NCBI GenBank assembly: GCA_030159075.1
Contig: BROG01000401.1
Location: 434,001-498,000 of the forward strand
Reading direction: 5' to 3'
Length of the DNA: 64,000 nucleotides
From: Atrina japonica
Taxonomy: Eukaryota > Mollusca > Bivalvia > Pterioida > Pinnidae
The notes below the pieces were generated by a model. That model saw only the letters and a list, made by a program, of their open reading frames with translations, was not told the DNA's origin and ran no database searches. Shown one piece after another: positions 11,715 to 58,168 of the stretch (its first letter is position 1; each line of letters starts with the position of its first letter). The position numbers and the translations under genes are program-made.

Positions 11715-12690
11715 ATTAGTTTATTAACTCGCCCGTCAGGTTTCATTTCCTATTGGAGTACTTTCATTTGTTGAGTTTTGTGTTACCTGGGTTTATACTT
11801 CAGGTTTCCGCAAGTTTCCAAGTGGTTTCAGCATGCCGAAAATATTCATGTATTTACCTCAGCGGAAACCCCATACAGCGTCCAGGAATCCAAACAGTTC
11901 CAGCAACACGGAAAATAGATTTTTATACAGTGGCGTTTTATATGTACGAAAGGAGCACACGGAAATTCCAGCAGTACAGCAGGTGAGCATGTTTACGGCG
12001 TTGTTTTCAGTCATCGCGATGTGACCAAGAGCATGTGACCAGGAATATTTTTGATGTATTTATTTATCAGTAGCGCGACCATAACCCATTTAAAGTCTGT
12101 TTCTCTCCCAGAGCGACTTGCTTCTTAGTGTTATAAAGATGAACTGCATTTCTGACGGATTCGTGTGTACTTCCCCATTTTCTGAGGAGGATGTCAGGGA
12201 CTCGATGGAGACGGCGATTCTGCGACATCAATTTGTAAATGACGTTGATCCAAACAAAGTCAACCTCGGGATTGGCGGTAACATTTAGAAATTAGTTTAC
12301 TGATATAAAGTAGATCTATGAGAATGATCGTTGATTATTTTAGTAGGCCAAGTGTATAGGTCATCGCATTGTAGAAAATAACATACTTAACGTATCTGCA
12401 GACATACATGTAATAAAACTTTAAAACATCAGACAGTTATATCACATGCATTGCTCAGTGGTCAAGTGTATCTTCTCACCTGCCCTGCAGGGCAACTCGT
12501 CTACAAATCTACTCGTCCGAAATGTATGTTAGTAGAATAATATCAATACTATAGATTTAGTTGACATTTTATTTCATTATAGATAATAATTCATTCGCAT
12601 TAAAGATTATAAACTACCTTACTAGACATAATATAGTAACAGTATTCGTCAAAAGTGTCCCTTTACCTGTACATGTAACACGCCGATATG
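11715..12690 (+). repeat. Segmental duplication copy B (uninterrupted)
   Basis: This is the compact partner of 4107-8830. It preserves the order: promoter-like block (11830-11960), GATGTGACC and CATGTGACC motifs (12018-12041), exon 1B, a short spacer containing the empty sites of both copy A insertions (about 12300 and 12350), then the CAGTGGTCAAGTGT tract and the TTTATTTCATTATAGATAAT tract. Divergence from copy A is considerable, so the duplication is old. Confidence 0.8.
12139..12277 (+). CDS. Alternative first exon 1B of the aspartate aminotransferase gene
   Basis: ATG 12139 opens 46 codons plus one base, ending at a GT donor (G|GTAACA). Length and phase are identical to exon 1 at 16204 and exon 1A at 4630. 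The peptide starts MNCISDGFV and ends DVDPNKVNLGIG, which is the conserved aminotransferase KVNLGVGAY segment; exon 2 at 25198 would supply the rest of the Ala codon and YRTDEG. Residues SPFSEE to QF align with the ESVFED to EQF part of exon 1. Unlike 1A, the glycine turn keeps an aliphatic residue, so 1B is the better candidate for a working alternative first exon. Upstream DNA is conserved with copy A, consistent with a promoter. Transcript evidence is needed. Confidence 0.7.
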
Positions 12691-12933
12691 TGATAGATCT
12701 ATGAATAAAAGGCGGTGGATCTAGAGATTTTCAAATGGGATTGAAGCTTTTAACATAAATTTATAGTACATTGTATTTAAAACTATAATACAATGCATAC
12801 CCCAGCAGAGGGGTGGATCCAGGATTTCAAATAAGAAGGGGTGCAATAGCAGAATATATTCATCGAGAACTTTATAAATTTGGGTGCAAACCCCCCCCCC
12901 CCAATCCGCCGCGGCACACAGCACGTGTTAGGT

Positions 12934-13185
12934 TGGGGCCTCCGTGGCCAAGTGGCTAGAACATTGCGCTTTGAACCAGAAATCTGTCACTTCTGGTCAA
13001 CAAAGGTTCGAGTCCCGCTTTTTTGTGAGGAATGTTGCCAGTATACATCCGGAAGGCTGGTGGTCTCCTCCCGGGTACGTTGTACTGAACTGGGTTCTCT
13101 CCTCCACCAATAAAAACTGGCCGCCACAATATAACTGCAAAATAGTTGAGTGTGACGTAAAACAATGTTAAAAATAAAAAATATC
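12934..13185 (+). mobile_element. tRNA-headed SINE, copy 1
   Basis: The head has an A box (TGGCCAAGTGG) and a B box (GGTTCGAGTCC) in tRNA spacing. The body contains AAGGCTGGTGGTCTCCTCCC, GGGTTCTCTCCTCCACCA and AAAACTGGCCGCCA; the tail is GTTGAGTGTGACGTAAAACA followed by A-rich sequence. Related copies lie at 24797 and 36999 (+ strand), with a fragment at 56561 (- strand). Confidence 0.85.
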
Positions 13186-15950
13186 AAATTGTTGGATATT
13201 GTGGCGGATTTAATGGGGGGCGTAAAAGGCGAACCCCTTTGGACACCGAAGTATAGACGTATGCACAGTAAAACTCAAACTTAATACGAAATGCACAAAC
13301 TTTTTCAGTATTCTCACAGAGGCAATCACCCTGAAGTTGGCAAAACAATGTTTAAAACCTATATTTTTTAATAAAAAGTTTGAAAATTAATAATAATAAA
13401 TTACCATATTTATTCTATCTCTTCCCTCAAATTTGAAATCATGGATCATGTTTTGGATTTTGGTTTTTCGACTACTCTTGGTTTTATTTCAATTTCTCTT
13501 CAAAGTGTTTACCCTACATATTTTTAAAGAAATTTTCGTTTGCGTTTTCTCAGCATGTATTAATATGAACATTTATTTTATTTACAAAATTAGCATGGGA
13601 TCAAAATGAATAGGATTTTCCCATGTGTTCTTTTCAGCTAAAGACCGCAAAATTTTATCATCGATGATGTCCAATCCCAATTCCCTGTCTTTCAAAATTG
13701 AAAAAAATCAAAAGAAGCGTTAACTGTCGTCCTTTCAGGATGAAACAACAAAAGGTCGAGAATTAAAAAGCACTAAATATCATCCCTTCAGAGCAAAAGG
13801 TCAATATAACGTTAACGAAACAACGAAATGGCACAAATCAGCCACGGTAGGAATCATATTGAGAAACCTTTTAGGTGTGTTATATTCGACCCAGGAAAAT
13901 GCGACTTGCAAAATCTTGAAAATTTATCGAATTGCTTTTTGTGAACCAGATGTGCATATTTACACCCCTCAAGATTTGTTTGTCTTTGGTAATTATTTTT
14001 TTATAAGAAACATCAACGCTATTGTCCATACCGGTACGTGTATGTATATATACATTGTATTAATTATATTTCAAAATATCATCAAAGGTTTTGCCTTTAT
14101 AACATAACTTAATTTACATGCGAAAACCCCCATTGCAAAGTAAGTTCTCCAAAATGTATTTTCCCTTTATAACATATACCGGGTTTATAACACTGTAGTT
14201 TTTTCAAATATTTTTCCGTTATTTGTTCATTGTTGACCAGGGAGAGCGTGTCCCCTAAAATGGATAAAATAGGTGTAAAACCTTTATTTTTTCTATAAAA
14301 ACTTGCTACGCTCTGCGAATCTTTTTTTTTATTTGAACCCCCTTCAACTCTACTTCGTCACCATGAATTTCAAGAGGTACATTGCATAAGTTGGGAAAAG
14401 TACAAATGTATATTTTTATGTCATCAGCTTCAAACCCATCCACTGCTCTCTTGAATGAATTCTAGATCTGCCGTTGTTGTATATGTTTCATACGCGTCGG
14501 AACCGGGGGGGCTAGGGGGGGGCTTAGCCCCCCCCCCTTTTTTGCAAAGATAGACATAGGTATTGGAAATCGGGGCTTAGCTCTCAGACGTTTCTGGCGT
14601 GAGTGTGTTTTAAGTTGGTTTAGCCCCCCCACTTTCAATTTGCTTCCGACGCCAATGTGTTTATTGTATAATCAAAATGCATATGATATCATTTTTTAAC
14701 GAGAAAAACATTTTCCTAAAAGAATTTGCACACACCCCCCCCCACACTTTTGATTCCTACGCCACTGAAATACTTTATAGTTTGTTATGCAGTTAAGTTA
14801 AAACTGTCCATACTTTAAACTAGAAGTCTATAACTCCATAGTATAGATTAACACACAAAAAATAATAATACAGGAACTGAAATTTGATCTTTGTCAGGGT
14901 TACAAAGAGTATAGCTCGTCCCATCAAGATATTTTGACACTGTCTAGAGTAAATAAGTTATAAACCGTATGTTTAATGTCCCTTTTTGCTATGTGGGATT
15001 TGGAAAATGTCATATAAAGACATTTTTGTTAAAAAATGCTGAATCTTGAAAACAAATTTGGAATATCATAATCGTAAGGAAATACAGCAATAAAACGGGT
15101 AGATATACATGTATATGTATAATTTGTATAATGCTGTTTACATGTGACACCAAAGTAATAATTTACTATGCAACAGAAAATATACAGTTAAACTTAATAT
15201 GTAAATTTCATTTAAAAAAACAACAACAAAATTGGGCCCCGTTCCTTTTCCGGTTAATTCGGAATACCGCTTACGGTTTCTTATTTTAATGTATTATTGA
15301 TGTTGCTGTTTTCGGGTTCGGTATACATATCAACAGTAAATGAAAAAATTAGTTTGCAACTTACTCTAAAGTGTAGCATTTCTATTATACATTCACGTAC
15401 ATTGGAAAAGTGAAATATGAAACTATGAAATAAAAGTACGATTCATAAGATGTGTATATCTTTGTATTTAAATTGGATGCAAAAGAAATAGTCGCACATT
15501 CACTTTTTCCGCACCTTTTTACGCAATCGTCATACCATATAGGAAATGCCTCATTTACATCGAGTATGTTTCTCTAATTCTTGTGTAAAGGTACAAGATA
15601 TGGAACATAAGGTAACGCGTACCATTAATGTTTTGTGTGTCTCAAGACTGAATAATGCCACCACATATGAAAAGATACTGTGTACATACAATACACCTAG
15701 ATTAGAAAAGAATAATAGATAAATAATAATAAAATATAAATAAACATGTATAAACAGTATTTCATTTTATTTCTTATATTGTATTTACTTGCGGTACATT
15801 CTGGAGTCCTTGTGGTAAATTTGCGATCGCCTAAATATCTCCAATTAATTATTACTTATTACAATGACAATTTTATAATTTATTTAATTTTTCCGATATA
15901 TTTTAATCGGCATTTATTTCTTATATTTTAAGTTATCAAACCGCACAATT
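13186..15950. other. Non-coding A+T-rich DNA upstream of the gene
   Basis: No gene is recognised. At 14500-14765 there is a poly-G/poly-C stretch and repeats shared with 2450-2505 (TTTAGCCCCCCCACTTTCAA). The 83- and 61-codon ORFs at 13859 and 15746 are A+T-rich and show no motif. Confidence 0.5.
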
Positions 15951-15959
15951 TCATCCAGA

Positions 15960-16062
15960 ATTTCATTTTACATGGTACATTGCGAGGTCCTTGCGGTACT
16001 TTGCAGGGGTCCTTGCGGTGTCGTTGCGGTACTTTGCGGTTCCTTTCGGTACCTTGCGGTAT
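15960..16062. repeat. Short CTTGCGGTA-type repeats before exon 1
   Basis: Variants of CTTGCGGTAC or TTTGCGGTTC recur about seven times in roughly 80 bp, with a more distant copy near 15788. The cluster ends about 140 bp before the exon 1 ATG, so it lies in the probable promoter or 5' UTR. Confidence 0.6.
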
Positions 16063-16203
16063 TTAGCATGACCGGTTTTTTACACGATTCTGTGAAAAAC
16101 CGTATCTTTTCGGTGTTTAGATAGAATACTTTGTTTCAACTCCCGTCGATGGTCCTCTGAACCACCTTGACAACACGTGTCCTTGACCAGATATCATACA
16201 GCT

Positions 16204-50644
<34,441 letters not shown>

Positions 50645-51103
50645 TCATACTGGCATAGTGCCACTAGTGGGACATCTTTTTCTCAACAGTGAATTTGAAA
50701 TAGTTGTTTTTTAGTTGTCAAATCATGGGTAGAAATTATTGAATTTGATGGTATTTTTGGTCACATTTAGTCAAGTGCTGTGAGAATTGTACCAGCATTG
50801 ATATTTTTTTTATGAGTTTTATGCTTATAACTTTATAAGCTTTCCAGATGTGTATCTAACCTTTAATTGTGATATACCTTTAAATCCTTTGTATGACTGT
50901 TTATCTTACAAACTTTGATAGACAGATTTGAAAATGCAGCCTAGTTGTTTGTATTGCTATACATTTCTAGATTAATTATATCAAGAATAATAATTGCGAT
51001 GGTCAAATCATTATGGAACTTGCTTCACACCTTTGGTCAGCTGTGATCTTATAGATTGAAATTATGAAAATATTTCCAAACTAAATAATTTGGTATTTAA
51101 CTC

Positions 51104-51190
51104 ATTCACCCCTAAAGACACATTTGGACTGGTCTATCTCATTGATTTACAGAAGAGTCCATTGGTTTTCAGGGATTGATGAGTTAAAAA
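51104..51190. repeat. Short inverted-end repeat, copy 1
   Basis: TTCACCCCTAAAGACACATTTGG-type start, core TGGTCTATCTCATTGATTTA, and end CAGGGATTGATGAGTTAA, which is inverted relative to the TTAACTCATTCACCCCT start. Copy 2 lies 640 bp downstream. Confidence 0.75.
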
Positions 51191-51741
51191 TGATCCATAA
51201 CCAGTAACCAGCTGCATCGGGTAATAATGATGGCAGTCACTAATATCATAGATCCAGTTCCAATATTTGTACTATTTTCCTTATTCAGAAAATTAATGAA
51301 ACCTTTACTAGAGACTTACCAAAATCTCTGACATATGGAAATATTTTAGCAACCATTAGGGATTCAGTTTGAATTTTGTCCATTTTATCTCTTTTATTTC
51401 AAGGTTATTTGTTCCTGATAAAGAAGAAATATAACAATTGATTAGTCTCTGATATTCTCAAGAGTTAAAATATTTCAGGTCTGATCAGTAGGTTATTTAT
51501 AACTGTTAAATCTGACTAAATATAAGAAACTGATCAATTTTTGTTAGATCAGTATATCATTGTTATGTTTTGTAGTTTGTAGTTTAAAACTTTGAGCTGT
51601 TTTCATTTATGAGGTTCTGAACCATTTGAAGTTTTTGACATGATGCCAAGTTGCTTGGAAAACTCTCAGGAATAGGATGTACAAAAGTATAACATGGTTC
51701 CAGAGTGTATATATAGTAACATATCTTTACTGACTGGTTTT

Positions 51742-51832
51742 GACCCATTTACCCCTAAAGACACATTTGGACTGGTCTAAGTCATTGATTTACAGAAGAG
51801 TCCATTGTTTTTCAGGGGTTGATGGGTTAAAC
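51742..51832. repeat. Short inverted-end repeat, copy 2
   Basis: Nearly identical to 51104-51190: CCCATTTACCCCTAAAGACA at the start, AGAAGAGTCCATTG in the core, CAGGGGTTGATGGGTTAA at the end. Confidence 0.75.
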
Positions 51833-52438
51833 GTGTAATTTTTAATGCCAGAATGATAGTGTTCTGCTTAACTTTTACAAAGGTGACAAATATTGGAAAG
51901 AAACTTTACTGATAATCGATTAGCTCAAAGATAAGCCTGTCAAATCATGTCATATTAATGCGAGATTTGACAGTTGTATTGAAGGCATGTGTAGAAAAGA
52001 AGGAGCTTTAGAAATATTTATTGTACATGTATTTTTTTCTCTTGTAAATTCCATTTTCATAGATTTTCTTTTACCGTACAATTAGGACCATTTTATCTTT
52101 TTATAAAACTGGTTTTTTATTCCTACATTGCATTTGCTTGTAATAATGAGTTGATTCAGGTTCTCAAGAATATGTAGATGAAGATGTAGATCTATAAAAT
52201 GGAAAATGATGGTTTTAAAATTGCTTATTTTTTAAATATGTATAAAACAATGGTGTTGACATTGTTAAAATTGCTTTTCTTGCTGTCTATATTTTGCAGT
52301 AAACAGAAACCAAAAATAAATAATGTTATTAAATTATTACTCATCCCCTTCCATAGTTTTGTTTTCTTTTTTCTAGGCTCCCTGAAAAAAAAATTCAGGA
52401 AAGCATGAAGATGCTGCCATGTTTGTCTGCTCATTCAA

Positions 52439-52970
52439 GCTCATATCTCTTACACCATTCATCAGAATTTTATCATATTTCACACAAATGTTCCTTAGGA
52501 TGAGCTTTCATACTGAAAGGTCAAGGTCACTCAGCACATACCCCTTCAATTTTGGGGAAATCCTCAAATCTCTTAAACCATTTATCAGAATTTTATCATA
52601 TTTCACATGTTCCTTGGGACAGAAATGGTTGTATATAGGTCACTCAAGGTCTTATCTAAAAGGTTGACATCACTTATCACAAATACTTAAAATATTGGCA
52701 AAGGTCTCGTATCTCTTAAACCATTCATTCATCAGAGTTTTATATTTTTCTTAAGACAAATATTTTCAGACAAAGTTCATTTAAGGTTATTTCTATAAGG
52801 TTATGGTCACTATGCACATGTCCCTTAAATATTGGGAGAGGCCTTATATTGCTTGAACCATTCATCAGAATTTTATCATATCTCAAACAAATGTTTTTTG
52901 CGACAGGTACTTTCAGACAGAGGTTACTCAGGGTCATATTTAAAAGGTCACTCGGAACATTGGGAAGGTC
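52439..52970. repeat. Diverged tandem repeat, 120-145 bp unit, four copies
   Basis: The units begin near 52439, 52562, 52706 and 52841 with CTC.TATCTCTTAAACCATTCATCAGA-like sequence, followed by TTTTATCATATTTCACACAA. Confidence 0.75.
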
Positions 52971-54199
52971 CCAGGGAGCGTCATCAGTTTTACTGATATT
53001 CTTGGTGTTTTGGGGGGTTTTCTTTTGGCTCATGGTGACCTATTGTTATCATCTTTTCTCTGTTGTCATTTGTAGTTAATTTTAAACATTTTTCAACATC
53101 TCATGAACCAGTGGGCTAATTTCAGTATGGAACTATCTATTAAGCTACATAAAGTTTGTGAATGAAAATGGGTTAAAACTCATAGGGGCTCCAAAAAAGG
53201 GCCAAACCTTAACACATTGTTAAAAATCTTCGCATGTACCAATTTTCAGATTTGGTATACATTTCTGCTTTTTATGCTAATATCTACAAAATTAGCAAGT
53301 GAGATGAAATCTGTTCATAATCGTGCTTCAAATGACATAGTGCAGTGTTAAATAAATGGCTTAGTAACTCAAAACTGATTGACTTTCTGTATATAAAGGT
53401 GTATATATGAGGAAGGTTGAGCTGCTAGAGTTATTGCCCCTGAAATGTTGATTTTTTATGATTTTCTGAGTTTTTGGCAACTGGCTAAAAAACAAAACGC
53501 GTCAAAACTAATTAGCCAGAAATGATCAGCAGGGCAAGATCTAAGTATCCTGAAAATTTCTAATTTTTTTTTTATTATTTTTAATGATTTTTGGATTTTT
53601 TCTAAAATGATACAAAATGCATCAAAACTAACTGGCCAAAAATGATAAGCAGGGCAAGATCTCCCTATGTTAAAAATTTCAGGACTCTAATATATTGATT
53701 TTGAGTTATGGCCCCTTAAATGTTGATTTTTAGTTATTTTCATAGTTTTTGGCCATTACCTCTAAAACTATAATAGCTAGATTAAAAGTATAAATTGCAA
53801 ATATGATCAGTAGCACAAGATCTATGTATTCTGAAAGAGCTGACTTCCTGTTTTAAAGTTTATGTCCCTGAAATGTTGATATTTAGCGATTTTCATAGTT
53901 TTTGGCTATTATCTCCAAAACTACATGTATAATAGCTAGATTAAAAGTATACATTTCAAATATGACTAGTAACACAAGATCTGTGTATAATGAATATTCT
54001 GATAACTGACATCCTATTCCTGAGTTATGGCCCTTACTATTAAATATTTATGATTGGTCCCAAATTATGATGCAGATTAACCCCTGCCTTGGAATATGAA
54101 TTCTATTCTGTATATGTATTTTTATTTCCAGCAGTTTGACTGAGCATATGCTCCCCACACCCACCTTGTTAGTTGGGGTTAGGGGATCCCCAGCTCAAT

Positions 54200-54756
54200 T
54201 TTTAGGTCACCTGAGCCAAAGGCTCAAGGTGACCTATAGCGATCGTCTTTTATGTCATCGTCCATTGTGTGTTGTTGACTTTTAAACATTTTCGACTTCT
54301 TCTCAAGAACCAATGAGCCTTTTTCAACCAAACTTGTCGGAAGTATCCCCATGTGAAGCCGCATAAAGTTTGTGAAGGAAAAGGGGCTAGGGCTTAAAGG
54401 GGCCAAAAAGTACCCAAACTTGGTACATCTTTAAAAATCTTCATCTTTATGAACCAATGATCAGATGACTTTCCAATTTTGTGTGCTTGATTGTTAAGGC
54501 ATTGTCTACAAAGTTTGCAAATTAAAATGAAATCTGTCACTAAACATGCCACTAGGGGGCACTTTAGTAAATGGGGGGTATTTTGGCTGTTTTTTGACTT
54601 TATCTCAATAAGTTCAATAGATAGAAAGAATCTGATGGAGGCAAAAATGTTCAGCACGCAAAGATCTACAAAACTTTCTATAGAGCCGAAATTGTCGGGT
54701 CAACCCTTATTGGAGTTATGCTCAGGTGACCGTCGAGGTCCATTCGGCCTCTTGTT
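54200..54756. mobile_element. TTTTTAG...CTTGTT repeat module 3
   Basis: It starts TTTTAGGTCACCTGAGCCAA and ends GCTCAGGTGACCGTCGAGGT, then TCGGCCTCTTGTT. The inverted pair is GGTCACCTGAGC and GCTCAGGTGACC. The body (GAGCC.TTTTCAACCAAACTTG, GCCGCATAAAGTTTGTGAA) is also seen at 53100-54050 and 59200-59480. Confidence 0.8.
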
Positions 54757-55064
54757 CTTTATGAGATTTCTAAGGGTGTTTTTCTTGTGAACTGATTAAA
54801 AAAAAATCCTAAAATTTGTTCTTTTCAAGCAATTTTATGAAGCACATGCTACTCAAACCATATTTGACAATCTTCTCTATTTTTGGCTCTTTGTGATGAA
54901 AATTATGAGAAAGAGAATAAATATTGTGTAGGAAAAGTACTAAATCTCCATGTGCCCAAAATCATATGGCCCTTTTATGGTTATTGCAGTAGACATGTCA
55001 AATCAAGAGTTTTGTCATTTTTGCCTTAATATATCTTCAAACCATCTTTTTAATTATATAGCAG

Positions 55065-55620
55065 GGCTGCAAATTAACCCTTGCACTTCAGGAAGCAGCT
55101 GGGCCCCTAAATTAAACCAACCTTTACAGGAATGATGTATGGAAGGTCCCTTCCTAAAATTGCCCAATTTTTTCCAATCTGCCAAAAAACATTGCCGCCC
55201 AGTGCAGGACATGGTTCAACATTGGAACGCATTGGGGGAAAAACATTTTGATCATCTTCTCTGAAAGTATTGAAGCAAATTGAACCAAACTTTGCTGAAA
55301 TGTTATATGGAAGACCGTTTACGAAGATGGTTAAAAATTTTCCAATCCACAAAAAAACATGGCTGCCAGTGCAGGACATACCATCGTTTAACTTTGGGAA
55401 ATTCATAATTTGATCATCTCTCAGTTGAACCAAGTTGAACAAAAGTTACAGGAATGATGCATATAAGGTTTTCTACTAAAATTGCTAAAAAATTTTGATC
55501 CACCAAAAAACCATCGCCACCAGCGCTAACCATGGTTTAAAATTGAACCCAATGGTGAAACACATTCAAAGATTTTATCAACCTCTGAAACCACTTGGCC
55601 AGTTGGAACCAAACTTAGTG
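55065..55620. repeat. Diverged tandem repeat, about 160-bp unit, 3.3 copies
   Basis: Each unit runs TTGAACCAAACTTTxxxGGA, then ATGATGxATxxAAGG, AAAATTxxCCAATCxxCCAA, AAAAACATxGCxxCCAG. Non-coding. Confidence 0.7.
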
Positions 55621-56560
55621 TTACGGTCTGGTTTTTAATTCTCTCACAAATAAATATCCATGAGTTCTTTTTAGATGTACATTTTATTTAGAATTTGGTG
55701 CTCATTAAATGTTGTACATATTATACACCCTGAAACAAATTTGTAAAACATGTATCAATTTCATGTAAAATAAATCTAAGTACAATATAGAAAAATAATA
55801 AAACAATATAATATAGCAAAGCTTTTCTCACGATTTCATGATATTAAATTGACTTCAAAAATACCCAAATAAAATTATAAATGTTTGTACCTACCTGTGT
55901 GTGTACAGGGTGTCTCAAAATACACTAACATGTATCGCACCAATTTCCACAAGGAACAAAACCTAAGGAAAGAAATTATAATTCTCTTAAATTACCAGAA
56001 ATAAAAAGTAATAAAAATGGATATGTCTGAAATCTTGATAATAATCAAAATTTTAAACAAAGAGCACAATAAAATAGGATTTAAACTTACGGTTAAGTGC
56101 AACAGGAAATCACCTGATGAAAACATCCTAAGTTTTAAATTAGAGTAAGGGGTCCAGTGCTTTTATACTAAAACTTGCAAAAGATTATGGGAATTTGACC
56201 AATGGAAAATCTATAAAATCAGTAAATCACCAGAGCGAATAATCACCGGGACACAAAATTACTTCCCTTTATATTACGTATCAATTTTATACCCATTTCG
56301 ACAAGCTTTGTTGTCCTCTGATAACTCTTGTTTTGGCTTGCTATAATCGCTTCTTTTTTTTTTTATTAAAGTCTAATTGATGAAGACATGTACATAATTG
56401 AGAACAACTAAGTTTTGTTGAGGACTTAATACAATGGCTGTCTCCATCCATTTGTTTGTGTCTGGACACTGGTCAAATACCAGAATTTGATTTTGTTTTA
56501 CACCATACTCGATATTTTTTCACTTATATGATCGTTTGGGTTTGAACTCATTTACGATGT

Positions 56561-56630
56561 ACCCTGGAAGAGACCACCTGCCTTCCACAGTAAACTGGCA
56601 AACTTTCTCACAAAAAACAGATTATTTGTG
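56561..56630 (-). mobile_element. SINE body fragment, reverse orientation
   Basis: GAAGAGACCACCTGCCTTCC and AAACTGGCAAACTTTCTCAC are the reverse complement of the middle of the tRNA-headed SINE at 24797 and 36999. Confidence 0.7.
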
Positions 56631-56639
56631 GTCAGAGAT

Positions 56640-58160
56640 GTAATATATAATTATTGTAATTGCAGATCTAGAATCACAGGGAAAATCATATACATTTTGA
56701 TAGAATGCAAATTTTGTTTAAAAATAGATTTTAATATTCATAAATGCTGAGAAAATGTAATGAAAATTTCTTTACCGATATAAAGAGCAAGCATATATAT
56801 GTCATTCTTTAGAGAAGGACTAAAATAAAAGAAAGTGTAGTACTAGTCAAAAGCCATTAAATTCAAAATATAAAGACAAAGCCAGAGTGGATCTATGATT
56901 TGAAGTTAGAATGAAGGAGGAGTTCAGAATTGTTTAAGCTGAGAGTAGCGAGGTACAAGAATTGGGGTTATTTTATTTTTGTTAATTTTCCAACTTTTTA
57001 TTTGAAAATCTAGAAGTTCGGAATTTTTTTAGTTGAATTTTTAGTTTATATTTACTGTACATACATCTATATTTTGGTGTCTAAAAGGGAGGGTGTATGC
57101 CCTTTACACCCCTTGAATCCACCACTGAATTAAATATTTAAATGTTTCATATGTAAGACTCTAATAAAAAATAAATGGCTGGTCAATAAGCGATATATCA
57201 TTCATATGTCGTTGTAATCTACAAAAATGTCAACAGGACGGTTGTCAGGCGGATACTTATGGGAGTTATTTCCCCTTTTACGTGAATTTATCATGTTCAA
57301 ATGGGTGTTACCTTGAAAAGTTTGGCACTCTTCTTCATGAGGGAAATGTCAGCCTGCTCCATATCGATATCATTTCCCCTTGATCAAATTTCTGCCCCCG
57401 ATTTTAAGTTAACCCCCCCATTTAATGGTGTTCTTTTGTTACATGCTTGTGTGTTTTAGTAGTGAAGATAGAATCCATAAAACCTTGCGAGGTGAAATCA
57501 CAATGTATGTATGTACGTAATTTCTGGGGAAACGCTGGGTATAATCGGAGAATTTTACATATGGTGGCTCAATGTGGTCAATTTGGTTTATTTTGAAATT
57601 TTACGATATGACCATCATGAACTTTAGTAATATTATTTTAGCTAAAATGATGTTCTTCTCTTTATCAGGATTCTTCTAGTCTTTATTTTGCTTCGAGCTA
57701 ATCATTTCAAGTACTAAGTACATGCTGTAAGATCTCAGATGGGGTCCCAACCCCAATTTGCGTACTTTTTTGTCCTGGGTATATATGTTCTGATAAAAGG
57801 AAATACCATGACGAATAAGAAACTCATTGAATTTGGATTTTTTCCCCTGAGAAATGCCATATTTGGGCAAAAAAAAACAGTGGTTAAATCTTTTGAAAGA
57901 GTTGTGGCTAGCGTGACATAGATCTCGTTTGAGGGGGTTCTTTTTCATCTCGGCGCCGATTTATTGGCCAAGGCCCTGTGTATAGGCCGCGGCTACCTTT
58001 TTAAAATGTTGCGTATGACCTTGTAGAGAAAATCGAACCTCGGTGGGGCCTCCTGCTTGCGAGTCGAACCCTCTACTATATAGAAGACATTTTTAAAATG
58101 AAGACATTATCGGTATCATGTAAACACGATTAACAATAACAGCCTGTCTCGTAAGGTAAC
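56640..58160. other. Intergenic A+T-rich DNA
   Basis: I see no gene. The small ORFs on both strands near 57676-57948 overlap each other and show no motif. A short G+C-rich part at 57950-58070 (GGCCAAGGCCCTGTGTATAG, TCGAACCTCGGTGGGGCC) may be an old tRNA-like or repeat fragment. Confidence 0.4.
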
Positions 58161-58168
58161 GGGTGTCT

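Larger units (their letters stand above)
50645..52340 (+). other. GOT1: Putative 3' UTR of GOT1
   Basis: This A+T-rich stretch follows the stop. The first canonical AATAAA I see is at 52315-52320, giving a UTR of about 1.7 kb if it is used; an earlier non-canonical signal is possible. It contains two copies of a 90-bp element (51104 and 51742). Confidence 0.4.

Noticed and set aside
12934..13010. A functional tRNA gene
   Set aside because: A and B boxes are present, but the acceptor and anticodon stems do not fold cleanly and the same head recurs with a common non-tRNA body at 24797 and 36999, so it is a SINE.
16177..16203. An upstream GTG start giving nine extra N-terminal residues
   Set aside because: The first in-frame ATG is at 16204 in a good start context, and GTG initiation is not expected in a nuclear animal gene.
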